64,000 bases of DNA from Lycorma delicatula. Lineage: Eukaryota > Arthropoda > Insecta > Hemiptera > Fulgoridae. Positions within the stretch are counted from its first letter, which is position 1. Each line of letters opens with the position of its first letter. Position numbers and translations under genes: made by a program. This document shows positions 23,901-36,899 of the stretch, one piece after another. Location: NCBI RefSeq assembly GCF_047948215.1, contig NC_134464.1, positions 5,838,001 through 5,902,000 on the forward strand. Direction: 5' to 3'. The notes beneath the pieces are model-generated. The model was given only the letters and a program-made list of their open reading frames with translations, did no database searches and was not told the DNA's origin.

Positions 23901-26900
23901 TTCTGAGTTAGAATGATATTAATATGCGATAAAGGCCATAAGAAAAATTACAATACTATTTATTTTTATTTTAAGCCGATATAAAAACAGAATAATAAAA
24001 TATTATACAGCAGATATTTTTCTGTAATGCAGTTTTGTTAAAAGAAAATATTCTGCTACTTGTTAAGCATTTTTAACCCATATACTAAAATCTAGCTTAA
24101 AAAATAACTTTGTAGAAACTCAAACTATTGGATTTGAATTCTACAAGTTCTGGCCTTTTTTCCCCCCAATATTATCCGTTTATTTCCTCTAGCAATTATC
24201 ACATAACTCTTACATAACCATAGTATTGAGCAGAATTTTAGAAGATAAAGATTAATTACAAAGAAAAGTGCAATAAGGAAAACTGTTCTACATAATAGGT
24301 AAAAATCCACGGTTAGGAAAGAAGCCCCAAATAATTATGTTACAACAAATTCATACATTCTCCTTTTTTAAAGCAAGATGTAATGCTTAGAATTATATAA
24401 ATATTAATTTGTTGGTTTTAAGTAATGTAAGTTTATAAACTTAAAAAAAAATAAAAATGAAAATATACAAAACAGAAACTTATGAAAATATAACAAAATA
24501 AATATTATACATTATATATGTATTAGATACCGTACACTAGAAGCACTAATCTACATTAAATGCAATTACTTCTTTCACGATCAGAATAGTTGATCTTTTC
24601 ATATAAATTTCACACAAATCTGCATTTAATAAATAACTTTTTAATAGGAATTTAAAATCCTTTCTAACAACCACAGAACAAAGTTTTTCTAGCAAGAGAT
24701 TAAAAGTTTGTTTCATCTATCATCCTTCCTCGTTAAAATACATGCAATACAATGTCAAAGGTCAAAATAATAATAATTAATTTTTTTCACTCAAATATTT
24801 ATAATTATTAAAAGGTGCTACCTACAGTGCGTGCGTGCGCGCGCGTGTGTGTATAATAAAACAATAAAAAGGTTTTTAATACACAACAAAAAAATATGCT
24901 TGTTAAATAAAGATTCTGTAAAATAATTATACTTAAACCTGCCAGTTTGTAAAAATATTCAAAAAAGAATATTCGTTAATTATAAATTCAAATTAAAACG
25001 GGCAATTTAAGAAAGACAAGTAGAATGTTCAAAATTAATAAAACATCAAAAAAAAATACATTACAGTATGTATATTTTTACAAAATTATGTCAACACATC
25101 TATCCAGAGGAGTCATGGGCAAGGCTAATCATCAACCTGCCAAACTGTACTAATCAACTTTCTCAAAGGCAATCTGTTTATGGATTGATCATTCCCCATT
25201 CTTCCTTTGCTTTCCCTTATCCTTAATTTCTTGAAAATTTCCTAAAATTTTCACATACATTTTTTTTAGAAGGGGGCTTGGCTTGTTTATGTTTTTAATT
25301 TATTTACTTTTATTTACAGAATGAACCGTTCTGCAAAAATATATATCGTTATAAAAAAAGTCCTTCGCATGGAGTTTGAAAACACTTTGATAAAATTACT
25401 GAGTTTCTTAACTTAATACTTTTCTCTTTTTTAATGCAGAAAAATGTCTACTATTTTTATCATTTTTGGACATAGATTAAGTTTGCCCTTGGCAAAATGT
25501 GTACCTGTTCCCAAGAGCTCTTAAATTTCTAGATAAAAACCAATCTTTGACGCACCATATACTCCCACTTAAAAATCTCTGATAACTAATATCCCTATGT
25601 CCTGAATAAATATACGAATAAGTTCCCTGATTTCTTTAGGGACTGTGGATAGAATAGTGGCCCTCTTATGCCTATAATTATCACGTACACGGGATTAATT
25701 CTCTCAAGCAGCAGTTCCTCCACGGGTATATCACGATTTACCAACATCAACTCCTTTTCACTACCTTTGATCACCTTCATTTCATCGATATTGATCATTT
25801 GGATTGTAAACTTAAATACTAAAAATATTAAAAATGAATTGGCCAGGTCTTGTTGGCTAATGCACCTTTAATGTGATCTGTGTGATCTGGTGAAAGAGGA
25901 GATGCATGGTGCCCGATCCTAGAACTCTTTCTCCGTTCCGGTGGGTGCATAAGAAATCAAATATCTATTGTATAAACTATGCCCTCCTAAAATACAAAAT
26001 ATTTCATCCTTACTACAGTTACCTGATTGCATCCCCCCCTTTTAGTAGATTGTATGACTGCACGTTTTCTTTATTCTTTGCTTCTTCTTGCTTGAGAAAC
26101 TATCAGGGAACTATGTCAGCCACTAGTCGGACTTTGTTTGCTAGTCCTAGTAACTTCTGGTAGACAGCAGGGCAATTTATTCTCAATATAGCTTAGTAGG
26201 AATGGTAACATCATCTCTACATAATCTAACATAATCTAAGACTATTTTCTGTTTGAGAGTTGCACAAACATAAAACTATGGTAAAAATGAGGCATCTATA
26301 TCCACTACTCCTAAAATCTAAATCTGGTACCATTATTATTATTTATTTACTTTTACAACAACAACAGACTGATGTCCTATGAAAACATTTCATGCCTGAC
26401 TGGAACTGAAGCCTGGAATAACTGAATTCAGTTAATTAAATTAAAATTAACGCTAATTAAAATTCATAGACGCATCAAATTAATTTAAATCCCATCTATT
26501 TTGTGTAAAAGAACGTAAAAATGTTTATCGGTAAATGTTCAAATGCTCATGTTACAAAGGTGTTTTGATAATATTAAATTAAAATCACAATCTAGGAAAA
26601 AGCACCGGTAGACCTGGGACCAAAGAAAATCATACTATTATTATACTAATCACTTCTTGTATGAAAGTGTAAATAAGCAAAAAAAAAGGAATGCAGACAA
26701 TGCATAATGACTATTTTCAGATATTTTATCTGCAATAAATAACAATGTGATATTGGCGAAGAAATTTGTACAAATCACAAGCATCTATTAAATAAAAACA
26801 TATAAAAAGGCATGTAATATAATTAAATCTGTCTCTTATCTTTATCTTGTAAAAATTTAATTGATAATCTCATAAAAACAAAATTATACAATACTTTTTG

Positions 26901-27609
26901 ATCCAGTTATCGACAAACTAAATCATATTTAAAAAGAAATATTAATATTAGAAATCCATAACCTCTTATAAGATTTTTTTTATTGATTATAATAATGAAA
27001 CTTTTGAAATCAGTTTCTTATCAACGATTATGATTAATAAGAATATTCTTTTTTTTATTATTCCCATAACATAAATAAGCAAATATTTTTATTACAAAAT
27101 AAAAAAAATTATTACGCACACTATAAAAATTCTTTTATTGTAGTTTTAATAAAAATTAATTTCATTACGCAGTTAAGTTGTTGAATACTTTAAACTTAAA
27201 CACAGTTTCAAAACATCAGACTGCACATCTAAACCGGTTAAAAAGTTATACGACCCAAAATTTGCATCTGCTAGAACAAAAACCAAGGCTTGTAAGATAT
27301 TTCAGTCTGGAGGAGGGAATTTAAGATAAATTTTAAAATTTCAATGAAATGTCAGATGAAACTGCTCAAATTTTGATTCATTATATTTTGCAAGGTGTAA
27401 AAAAATACAAACTGGAAGAAAATTCGGTTTGTTATACCAATTCTGTTAATTATAATAATTCTGGAGATGTGAAGGAAAAGCGAAATTGGTTTGCGTGGCA
27501 TTTCTCCCGCCACCATCCCATTCGGTTGCCCTAAAACATAAGATCGAATGTCTGTGCCACAAATAGCTACTGACCCTCAAATTAGTTTAGCGACCAGTAT
27601 ACTAAAAAG

Positions 27610-28985
27610 CTACTAGAACGTACCTAACAGCATGAGAGGACTAAGTGCGGTGGCATTCACCACCAGCTTACATGTCCCAACCGCTCACTTATCATAAATT
27701 TCTCAAAATGGGTAGGCGCATCCCGACAACTACTAAAAATATATATGATGTCCATAAATTAAAATTTATTTCGCTGGACAGAAATTCGCTACCACGCCAA
27801 GGTCTCCGAGTGACAGAAAGTACCTGTCCACCATATTAAAGCGCTTGGAGCGGTAATTGGCTGATGGCCAGTCATAACAGGTAGCGTCTCACAACAGCGA
27901 GGAAGGAGTCTTTCTCTTAAATAAACTACTGATGCCGATTGAACAAAGCAACGGCATCAAGGAACACCCACACGGTCCGACAATACAGCTCACGCCACAT
28001 TGACTCGCTGCTTATGAGTAGCCAATTTTCCCCTTGACCACTAAGTTCCAATATGACCTGAGTTATGGCCCTCCCTCTAAGAGCTGGGTAGTCAAACATC
28101 ATATGTTCATTTGACTGGACCTCCTCGCAGACGCACAGCTCATCAGCTGCCAGGTGGAATCGAAATAAATATTGGTTCAAGTTCGCCTGGTTGGAGTGCA
28201 CGTGGGCACCCGTTGCCCTTAAAAACGATGGAGAAGCATATTATCCCCCGCCAGGTTCTGTATAAACCTATTCAAGGACCTTCCCTTAGTCGTGGTGTGC
28301 CATTCTTGCTGCCACGCATCCATCGCGAGGCTGTAAAGCCTCCTCCGCAGGCGGGAGATGGGCAACTGAACGAAGTTTAGAACTGGTGCACAGTGATCAC
28401 CGTTCCGCTCTGGTACAGGCCTGGCTCGTTACTGCATCCGCAATACGTCGGCCTCCCTGCCTCTTCGCAACTTCCACATGGCCGCCCGAACTTTAACCAC
28501 TAAATCGATTGGGAGAGCCTTTCCCAATACGGTGGTAGCCTTGTAGGGGTTTTTAAAAAAAAACAATAGTGCATATATTAAGGCTCTGCGCTGGGTGCTC
28601 CTTAAATTCTGAATACGTGCTTTATTTCTGTCCATCCTATGCGCCCAAACAGAGGTAGCATAAGAGGCCATTCTTTCGAAGACACCTCGGTACACCATGT
28701 ACAAATGACGGCCCGACAGCCCGTGATCCTTCCGAGCAATCCTTCTAAGCTTGTGCATTACAGAGACGGCGTCCGCCGCTTTTGGTGTGCTGTTGGTGTT
28801 TGACTGTCGGTAGAAGGTGTACCTCCGAGAGTTCGAGATTTTCTGATTGCATACGGTGGTTGCTGTTTAGCAACATTTTAAGTAGACTCATTGCGTGCCC
28901 TTTTTTGTGATGTACAAGGCTCGGATTTCTACGAATGTGTACCCGCCTCATCGCGGCGAATAGGTGGCAACTGTTTCTGGTCGTA
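27610..28985 (-). mobile_element. R1-like LINE, 3' half, minus strand (family A)
   Basis: Minus-strand coding pieces in order: RNPSLVHHKKGHAM (about 28930), HKLRRIARKDHGLSGRHLYM followed by VYRGVFERMASYATSVWAHR (28758-28600), KATTVLGKALPIDLVVKVRA (about 28510), a YSLAMDAWQQEWHTTTKGRS block (about 28320), then NLNQYLFRFHLAADELCVCE and VQSNEHMMFDYPALRGRA (28185-28070). This is the thumb and zinc-knuckle end of an R1-type ORF2, with frameshifts between pieces. The 3' untranslated part (27610-27925) is repeated in reverse complement at 47990-48240, so both are copies of one family. Confidence 0.8.
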
Positions 28986-29202
28986 AGTCCCCGTTACGAG
29001 TAAGGAATAGTCCCTTTAGTCGTTTAAGAACGAGGCCGTAATCCGTAGTTTTATAACTGATCCAGAAGCGGCTAAGAGGTACGAAGAGTGGCAGGAAAAT
29101 ACTTAAGGTCTCCTGCTGCCCGTGCTCGCTGCGGGCAGTTGTCACATTTGTAAGCTAGCCCGTACTAGAGAGTAGGAGGAAGACGGCAAGAGTATCGTTT
29201 TT

Positions 29203-30340
29203 ATGTCCATTCAGGGTAGGGAATCTTCGGCCATAGAAGGTTTCCAGCTTGTTTCTAGTAAGCCCAGGCGGAAGAGGAAGGCGGAGCCAGTGCCTTCAAC
29301 TTCCTCTGAGGACGAGATATCTGAGATGGAGACAGGGACAACCATCCCGGTCAAGCAGATCCCTGTGATGGAGGCGGTCAAAAAAGCGAAGGGCAGACCT
29401 TGCCCTTGTAGTTCAGAAAAACCTGGACTACTTATTTGAATTCTTGGTCCTTCGCGTTGTTAGCTCAGGCGCAAGGAAGACTATTCTTTCTCGGCTGACC
29501 AAGTTAAAAGATGCGTTTTCTGCGCAAGTTAGAAAACTGCAGAACTGCAGAAGGTTTTGAGAACCTAGCCTACCAGCCCAAGGAGGTTAATACCCTTCCG
29601 AAGGTGATCCAGGCTCCAGCGCAACCCAGGCGCTACGCTGATGTACTGAAGAACAAGCAAGAGGCCAGCAAGGCGGCTAAAAAAGTAGAGGTGATCTTCG
29701 TAAACACGGCGGAGGATTGAAAGTCACCAGTCAGAAGCTAAACGGGACCTCCAGGTTGCCCTTTGCGACAACTGGAAGCAGCTGAAGATCAGACATATCA
29801 AGGAGACCAGCAAAGGGCTGATAATGGTTGTAGAGAATAAGGGGACGGTCTGCATCATCACGGAGTCTCCAGCTGTCCGGAAGCTTGAGGTTAAGGTCGA
29901 CCCCAAGCGAATGCGTAGGCCCCGAGTCATACATATGACATCGATCGGAGCCTTTCTGTTTCTCATTCGAGAGCAGAACACCGACTTGGATGAGATCCCG
30001 TTCAAGCAACAGTGCAGGCTGAACTTCAAAACTGGTAAGCATGAACCCCACTGTATCACAGAGTCTTTGAATTAGTTGCTGGTCTCCACCAAAGTTCGTG
30101 TCCAAGGGATGAATCTTCGTGGATTTTGCATTCTGTCCCGTCAAGGAATACTTTGACGGGTAGCGTTGCTTCAAATGTTGTCGTTTCGGCCGTAGGGCTA
30201 AGTTCTGCAGTATGCGTCGGTCTGCGCGTATTGGCACAAGCGTAACGACTGTCCGCAAAAGAAAGAGGTTCCGTCTTGCGTCAATTGCAAAAGGTTGCGC
30301 AAAAATCATAGGCCCTCGATTAATAGTAAGCGAGTGCGGT
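29203..30340 (+). pseudogene. R1-like ORF1 (gag-like, CCHC zinc knuckles), broken
   Basis: Starts MSIQGRESSAIEGFQLVSSK with a basic then acidic Ser/Glu-rich N-terminus. It continues over frameshifts with AQPRRYADVLKNKQEASKAA (about 29620) and VRKLEVKVDPKRMRRPRVIH (about 29870). It ends with a knuckle-like CAYWHKRNDCPQKKEVPSCV and NCKRLRKNH at about 30200-30300. R1-type ORF1 proteins bind the element's RNA. At least two stops break it; the first Cys of the first knuckle seems lost. Confidence 0.7.
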
Positions 30341-30379
30341 TGTTACTTAACAGCTGTTGAGATTTATTTGAACTCTCTT

Positions 30380-33300
30380 GATGGTTAAGTTCGGTCAACT
30401 AAATGCACAGGGTGTCTGTGTAGTCCACATTGAGTAAGGTGAAGTTGTCGAAAAACGGAGCCTCGATGTTGTTCCTCTGTAACACCCGTACGTGGTCAAG
30501 AGTGATCTGCCAGGATTTCCAGGTTGGAAGAAGTTTTTCGTTGGTGATATCAAATCCGCCGTACTATCTTCCGCAGGAAGTCTTTAGATAGCGTCTTCAT
30601 ACGGCAGGCCTCTGACACGCATAACGTCGTTATCGAGCTTGCCGTGGATGGTTTGAGCCTAGTTGTCGTTAGTTCGTACTTTCAATACAGGTATCCCACA
30701 GCACAGCATTTGGAGATATGGGATAGGATTGTTAGGTTGGTAGCGGGTCGTCCTATTTTTATAGGAATTGATGCGAATGCCAAATCGCTTCTTTGGCAAC
30801 GTGGAATCACGAATGATGGCAGCGAATTGATCGAGGGTTTCATCGCGCAGCATCTTTTGATTTTTTTAATGTAGCTGGCGAATTTTTTAACTTCGCCGGT
30901 GCAGTTGGGTTGCGGAGGGCCTTTTATGGTTGTTACCGTTGGTAAGGATATCCCTGGTAGGATTCTGAACTGGACAGTAGTCGATGATTGCGCGAGTGAT
31001 CATCGGCTAATAGTTTTGAGTTGGTAGGTGGGCTGCACGATGTCTTTAGGGGGAACGTTCCTGTTCAGCAGGGGCGCTTCCTGCACAGTCGTGCGGATTG
31101 GCCTAGATTTAAAAATATTCTTGCGGCCAGGCTCCGAGTTTTTGCTCGAAGTCTAGACGAGTCCCCGTTAGACAACCTGGCAGAAAATGTTTCTTCTGTG
31201 GTGGTTGAAGCCGCTGAACAGTCGATTCCCAGAAGAACGAGTCGAGAGAGAATATCTGGATGGTGGACTCGTGACTTGACCGCGATGAAACGGACTGTGG
31301 GGTGGCTCAAGAGAGCCGCACAACGTGAAGGTCATCCTGATCGGCGTGCAGTTTTGATTGCGGATTATCGTCGGAAGAGGACCAAGTATTTTCACAAGGT
31401 TATGTCTTCTAAACGTGATTCCTGGCGCTCTTTTGTGCAAGAGCAAGGAAATAAAGACCCATGGAGGTGTTGTCTGTAGAGTACTTGGTCATAAGCGGAA
31501 AAAAAACATTCTTCTGCCGGCTCTCTCACCCAGGATGAAGTTGTTATAGATAAAAATCGTGTCCTCAATCCTCTGATGAACGATCTCCTTCCAGATGATA
31601 CCGAGGTTGGTGAAACCTCGTATCATCGACGTGTTCGAAGGGAAGTTGTAAGTTTTCGCTCTGAGAATTTATCTTCTGAAATTACTGAGGCCGAAGTCTG
31701 CCAAGTAATTTGTAGCCTGGCTAAGAATAACGCCACGGATATGATGGTACAGTAGAGATACGTTCGCACGTTGCCGGTGATTGCTGGTCCTTTAACTAGA
31801 GTTTTTAATAGGATGCTCTTTGTTGGTTTTTTCCCAGCGTTTTGGAAACATGGTGTGTTGAAATTGCTCTTCAAAGGTGCGACAAGGATCCCACTGTAAG
31901 TTCTTCTTATCGTCCTCTGACGCTAAGTAAGGTTTTCGAGAAGGTCTTGTACCTCCGCATTAATTGTAGGTTGACTTCTAACCATATGCTGATGGACGAC
32001 CAGTATGATTTTCGCCCCGGCACAGGCACAAAGGACGCAATTCTTATGGTAATGGATCTGGCTTCGTCCAGCGAGTGCAAATATGTACTCGGCGTCTTTT
32101 TGGACATATCCGTGGCCTTCAATAACTTTGTGGTGGCCCTCTACCTTGCTACATCTTCAGTAGCATGGGTGCATGCTATATGAGATTAGAACTCTCTCGA
32201 GCTACTTCAGCGACAGAACTGTCGTCCTTCGTAACGGAAGTAGGAAATACCCTGTCAAAAGGTTGTCCACAGGGCAGTATTCTAAGTCTACTCGTCTGGG
32301 TCGTTGAGTTCGACTCTCTCATGCGACTGCGCATGCCCAGTGGCTGCCGTATCCTGGCTTATACCGACGATTGGTTGCTGCTGGTCGAGGGCAACTTGCG
32401 TGTCGAGATAGTCCTCAGAGCGAAGCAGGTATGTAAGGTTCTCAGGTTGTGGAGTCTTCAGCATAAGATGGTTTTCAGTGCGGAGAAATCCACTATGATG
32501 TTTCTTAAAGGTCGTCTAGCCCCGACCCTTTACCCGCGGGTTATGATGGACGGCCTTCTGTTTAGGTATATTACCGTTCAGAAATATCTGGTGTCATCCT
32601 TGATGAGAGGCTTCAATTCAAGGAGCACCTTCAATTTCTTGCAAAGAAGGCCATCGATGCCTTCTTTGGTGTTCGTAGTGTCATCCATCCTGATCGGGGA
32701 TTGAATTATCGTAACATGCGTATTCTTTACAAAGGTGTCTGTGAGGCTGTAATGTTATACGCTGCGAACGTCTGGGCTCATCGTATACAATTCCAAAGTT
32801 ATCGGGATATTCTATTGCGAGCCCAGCGTCTTCTATTGTTAGCTGTTGTCGGTGGCTACAGAACTGTCTCGAGAGAGGCAGTCTCCATGATCGCCGGCAT
32901 TAAACCCATTGATATTCTAGCTACGGAATGTAGCAAGCGGTATATTTCCAAGAATGTAGGCCTTCTTACTTCCGGGCGTATGCAAGAAATTGAAGACCAA
33001 GGTTTTGACTCTTGGCAAGCTAAGCGGGACGATACTTGGCAAGCTAAGCACGGTATCTTTCCAAACGTTAGGGAGCTGCAAGCAATTAGGCGGGTCTCCC
33101 CCGATCGGTATACAACTCAATTCCTTTCAGAATACGGTGCCTTTAGGAATAGTCTGGCTATGTTTGGTTTGGTTGACTCCGGCTTGTCTCCGGACTGTAG
33201 GGTCGATGACACTGCGAACCATGTCCTTTATGTTTGTCCTCAGTACGAGGCTGAACGTACCAGAGTTAACGAAGAACTCGAGCTAGTGGATTCCTTCTTT

Positions 33301-33396
33301 GATCTGCGGGTCAAATGGAAGATTCGCAGAGAATGGACAATTGTTGCTGGCTTCCTCCTTTTCGTCGCCCTGAGCAGGACGACTGAAGGGGTATAG
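30380..33396 (+). pseudogene. R1-like ORF2: APE endonuclease + reverse transcriptase, broken
   Basis: Begins KFGQLNAQG, the usual start of R1-type endonucleases, with 'GIDANAKSLLW' near 30765. A linker with WWTRDLTAMKRT (31260) follows. RT pieces: SSSYRPLTLSKVFEKVLYLR (31900), VFLDISVAFN (first catalytic Asp, about 32103), GCPQGSILS (32262) and YTDDW (32360-32374; YADD in most relatives). The C-terminal part 32701-33396 is open and has AANVWAHR and a CRVDDTANHVLYVC knuckle. A 24-bp in-frame tandem duplication repeats 'WQAK' at 33011-33049. Stops and frame changes before 32165 inactivate it. Confidence 0.85.
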
Positions 33397-34190
33397 TAGA
33401 GTAGCACCACAGGTGGCTGGGGACCGCCTGGGCAGTTTATTGGCCGAAGGTAAGCGTATTGGCATCAAGCCACGGTCAGATAGAATTTGTGGTGATTATT
33501 TTGAATGTTAGCTGTCGGCGGAACGGCGACTGCACTGCCGAAGGTATGGGTTACCGTGCAGCCTGAGGTGTAGCCGCATCTCGACGATAATAGAAGCAAG
33601 TAAATGTCACGCGGGACTCTGCAATGGAGGCGAGTGAGAGTAGGAGGTCTGCCCACCTCTCCCTTGTAGAACAGACCGGAGTCCGTAAATTAACCTAAGT
33701 CTGGGGTATGAACCGAAAGGTTGAGTTCACTAAGGGAACTAGGACTAAATTTCGTTGTTGCGAACATTTTTGGTGCTATTTTGTTGTTTAATTTGCCTCA
33801 AATTTACGAGACATTTACAAGAATCGGCTCAGTAAATGTATAACTAGGCGCAGGGTTCGTACTTACTCGAACCCCGAGCTAGTTCAGAAGGCAACGATAT
33901 AGAGCATTCAGGATGCACGGACGAGGCCTACAGCGAAGGCAAAAGCTGTGTTTGAAAATCACCAGTGTAAAAGTCTACCGACGCATTTACATCGGTGGCA
34001 TCCCAACGGCCTGGCTTATGCCTATGAGATGTAAAAATGTTAAAGGGCGAAAGACGACTCCCGTTAAAGCCCATCAGGGCTAGGAACGGGGGCGGGTGGT
34101 GTGGCGACCGGAAGCGTCACAAGGAGGGTGTCTTCCCCTACGGAGTTGGGATGTACAAAATTCAGTACAAACAGCATGCGATTCTCTACC
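33397..34190 (+). other. 3' untranslated region of the R1-like element
   Basis: GC-balanced non-coding sequence continuing the composition of ORF2. It ends where the text becomes A/T-rich at about 34200. No coding similarity. Confidence 0.5.
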
Positions 34191-34970
34191 CCTGGACATA
34201 GAAATTATTGTTATAAAAATTTATAAATATTTTCACATATATACAGTAAGAGTAACTTTTGCGAATAGTATGAAAGTTTTGTGAACGTGTGGAAACAGGT
34301 TACAAAAAAGTATTATCTCATAGCGACACAAGGTTCCTTAGTTTGTTACCGGCAATAGAAAGAATTCTTTCCCTTTTTGAAGACAAGAATCGTACTTCTT
34401 ATCTTGTGACATTACCAAAATTATTACTGATTTTTTGAAAATCTAGAAAGCGAACTGTTTTTGAAATTTTTATACGGTACTCTACAGTTATTTAATAATG
34501 TAATTCTGAAATCGGAAGCTAATTCTATCACAGCAACATAAGGATTTCTGACATATTCCGAATTAATTTGTCAACCGGAAAGCAATTTTTAAGGTGTTTC
34601 AAAAGACTGATATTTCGTGTTGCAATGTTGCTAAAACGGTTGAGTTTGCGATGTCTTTACCCGAGACATCTCTCCAGTTGAGAGAGTTTTTTCAATTACG
34701 GGGTCTGCAGAAAGGAGTAGACTTTCAGTATCTACTGTTAAACATCTGTTAAATGTTAAAATTAATTCAGAACTTTCTTGATGTGAATTTTACGATATAA
34801 TTAAAACAAACAAACCGTTTCTGAAAAAAGTCATCTCTAAAAATACAACTGAATAAATAAAGTTTAACGAGAAACTGTTAAGACGTTTAAGTAATTTCAA
34901 AAATATTTCCTGGATCGGACCCACAAATATACGGTAATTCGCTAAACGTTTGGCACCGTTGGTATTAATA
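34191..34970. other. CpG-rich AT-rich stretch, nothing recognised
   Basis: Rich in CpG compared with 1-27 kb, without a supported gene. An 85-codon minus frame at 34790-35047 overlaps the fold-back arm and has no similarity I recognise. Confidence 0.5.
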
Positions 34971-35470
34971 CAATCGTATAAAATAAAGTTCCACTTACCA
35001 GCAATTTTAAAAGTACACACCCGAGTACTTTGGGAACCGATACTCATTCATCACGGATTTCCCAAAAGATGTTAATTGAAATTCAAATGTATTAAAACTG
35101 TTACATTCATAATAGTCGGTCGTCAAGAAATAAAATGAAATTGTAAGTCGATAAGACCATAACGTCACAGTAAGGTGACACTGTCACTATAACGATAATA
35201 GTAGTTAAATGTAATAATAAATAATAGTTATGACATAGTTACTATAATAGTCACACGCATCTTACGAACATGATGTTACGGTCTTATTGACGTACAATTT
35301 AATTTTATTTTGACGACCCACTATTACGAACGTAATAATTTTAATTTAAATAAAATTACATATTTTAATTAACACCTTTGGGAAATCCCTGATGATGGAG
35401 TAATAGCTCCAAAAGTACTTGGATATATACTTTTAAAATTGTTGATAAAAGAAACTTTATTTTGTACAAA
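34971..35470. repeat. 500-bp fold-back (inverted repeat) element with hammerhead-like blocks in both arms
   Basis: The left arm (34971-about 35165) is the reverse complement of the right arm (about 35272-35470) at roughly 75-80% by eye. Shared words include AAAATAAAGTT, CAATTTTAAAAGTA, AGTACTTT, GGATTTCCCAAA, GGTCGTCAA and ATAAGACC. The centre (35166-35271) is itself partly palindromic. The right arm from 35243 matches 48641-48842, so this is a mobile sequence present as an inverted pair here and singly there. Confidence 0.75.
35385..35424 (+). ncRNA. Candidate hammerhead-ribozyme motif in the right arm
   Basis: Stem I AUCC/GGAU (35385-35388 with 35421-35424), core CUGAUGA (35389-35395), bulged U, stem II GGAG/CUCC (35397-35400 with 35407-35410), second core AAAA instead of GAAA (35411-35414), stem III A-G/C-U with loop UA (35414-35419), U35420 at the cleavage position. 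Only the G of GAAA is lost. The left arm carries a further decayed version (GUGAUGA on the minus strand near 35050). Confidence 0.5.
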
Positions 35471-36899
35471 ACTATGATAAGCCTAAGTCTGATGTTAAAA
35501 CAAAAAAAAAAACAGAAATCCAAAATTCGATACGCAAGAAAATATTGTCGATCTTTTTTAAACGATTAAATGCAGCGATAAAAAAGGAGAGGGGCTTTGC
35601 CTGAATATAGTTATATTACGTATTGTGGAATTATTTATAATTTCCCGACTATAAGAGTGAAAAATATAATATCATATTTCTATTGTAAAAGTTTAAATTG
35701 CACGGCTCATTTCATTTTGTTATAAACGGTCGATGATAATTTTATTAAAATCAGCAGAAGAAATTAAAAATAACAAAAATTGTATTTCGATAGTTAAACA
35801 CTCCTCCAGTAGATACAAGATAAGTATAACAAATAAATAAACGATAACAAAACAAAAAAAAAGTTTTCTACCGGCGTTCATAAAATAAACAAAAATAAAT
35901 ACAACTACGTTCTTATTTTTGGAGAAGTGCATAAAGCAAATGAAACGACTAAAGATATCGACAACAAATATTCCTATTCCTCTGAACCCAAATATCTTTA
36001 CGCGTCAGAATCTTTAAAACTAAACTAAAAAGAGGAATAGAAAAGATAGAAAAATTTTTGGATCCGTGAAAAAGAAAGAAACTTACAGAGTAAAAAATAA
36101 TTACAAAATATACTACAAAACTAAAAAAATTTTCTAATTCAATTAGTAAGAGAAGATGAATGTTTTACGAGTACGTACGGTAAGCCGTTAAACATAAAAT
36201 AAATGGTTACATTAAAAGTAAACAAAATTTTATTAATTTACAAGCAAAAATTTTGATTTATTTATTTTCAGGTTTAACTTACTTTAAAATTTTTAAGCTG
36301 AATATGCATTTAACACAAATTAATAAAACACGAATGAGATGTCAGTTAGTTGTTTATATTTCAAATAATACATATAGTATATACACGTGTATATATTAAT
36401 TAAATATTTATAAATCATTCGTAAAACGTCACGCAACCTAAAGCAGACCTCGATCCTAAACATAAGTTTGATGTTGCAGGGTTTCAGGTGAGGCAGATAT
36501 TTTGTTGGACCTGTATTAGATAAGATCAAAATACATAGCACAACCCACAGTATATTTATTGTGCGATATTGTTTCATCACTTGGTGCTGTTCTGAACGCC
36601 ATAGGGTTGTTATAGCTTATCTCCCGATAGTGCAGTACTAAATAAATCGATTATTTGTTTTCGGTGAAATGAAATAGGAAATGTAGCCGATCGTAAAACG
36701 TAGCGATCATCTGTTAGTGTTACACGATCGCAGTTTACACGACATATATCAGTCGCTTATAAGTTCTCCAGGAAAGCGATTAAGGAAACTTTCTCCGGTC
36801 GGAACCGTTCACAAGGCTACAAAAAAAGTAATACCCTTAACAAACGCTTGATTTTAACGGATGACTTCAGTACTACAAGTAGTTCGAACATTTCGTGCG
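35471..36899. other. CpG-rich AT-rich stretch, nothing recognised
   Basis: No coding similarity seen up to the start of the mariner-like transposase remnant. Possibly the 5' part of that element lies at 36600-36899, but the text is too decayed to read. Confidence 0.4.

Larger units (their letters stand above)
29000..34190 (+). mobile_element. R1-like non-LTR retrotransposon, near full length (family B), inactivated
   Basis: A GC-richer block (about 5 kb) with the layout of an R1-clade LINE: 5' leader (about 29000-29200), gag-like ORF1 (29203-30340), ORF2 with APE endonuclease, reverse transcriptase and C-terminal zinc-knuckle region (30380-33396), and a long 3' leader to about 34190. Boundaries are estimated from composition, and no target duplication was identified. 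Many stops and frameshifts interrupt both ORFs. It lies head-to-head with the family A fragment at 27610-28985, from which it differs in sequence. Confidence 0.8.

Noticed and set aside
25595..26163. Mirror-image open frames on both strands (for example MINIDEMKVIKGSEKEL)
   Set aside because: Slightly gene-like composition but no known domain, no splice sites that connect, and frames on opposite strands conflict.
27349..27534. 61-codon frame ending in HFSRHHPIRLP
   Set aside because: Isolated, no similarity, at the border between AT-rich intron and repeat DNA.
29731..30309. A 192-codon minus-strand open frame
   Set aside because: Antisense shadow of the R1-like ORF1 on the plus strand, which has recognisable gag and zinc-knuckle features.
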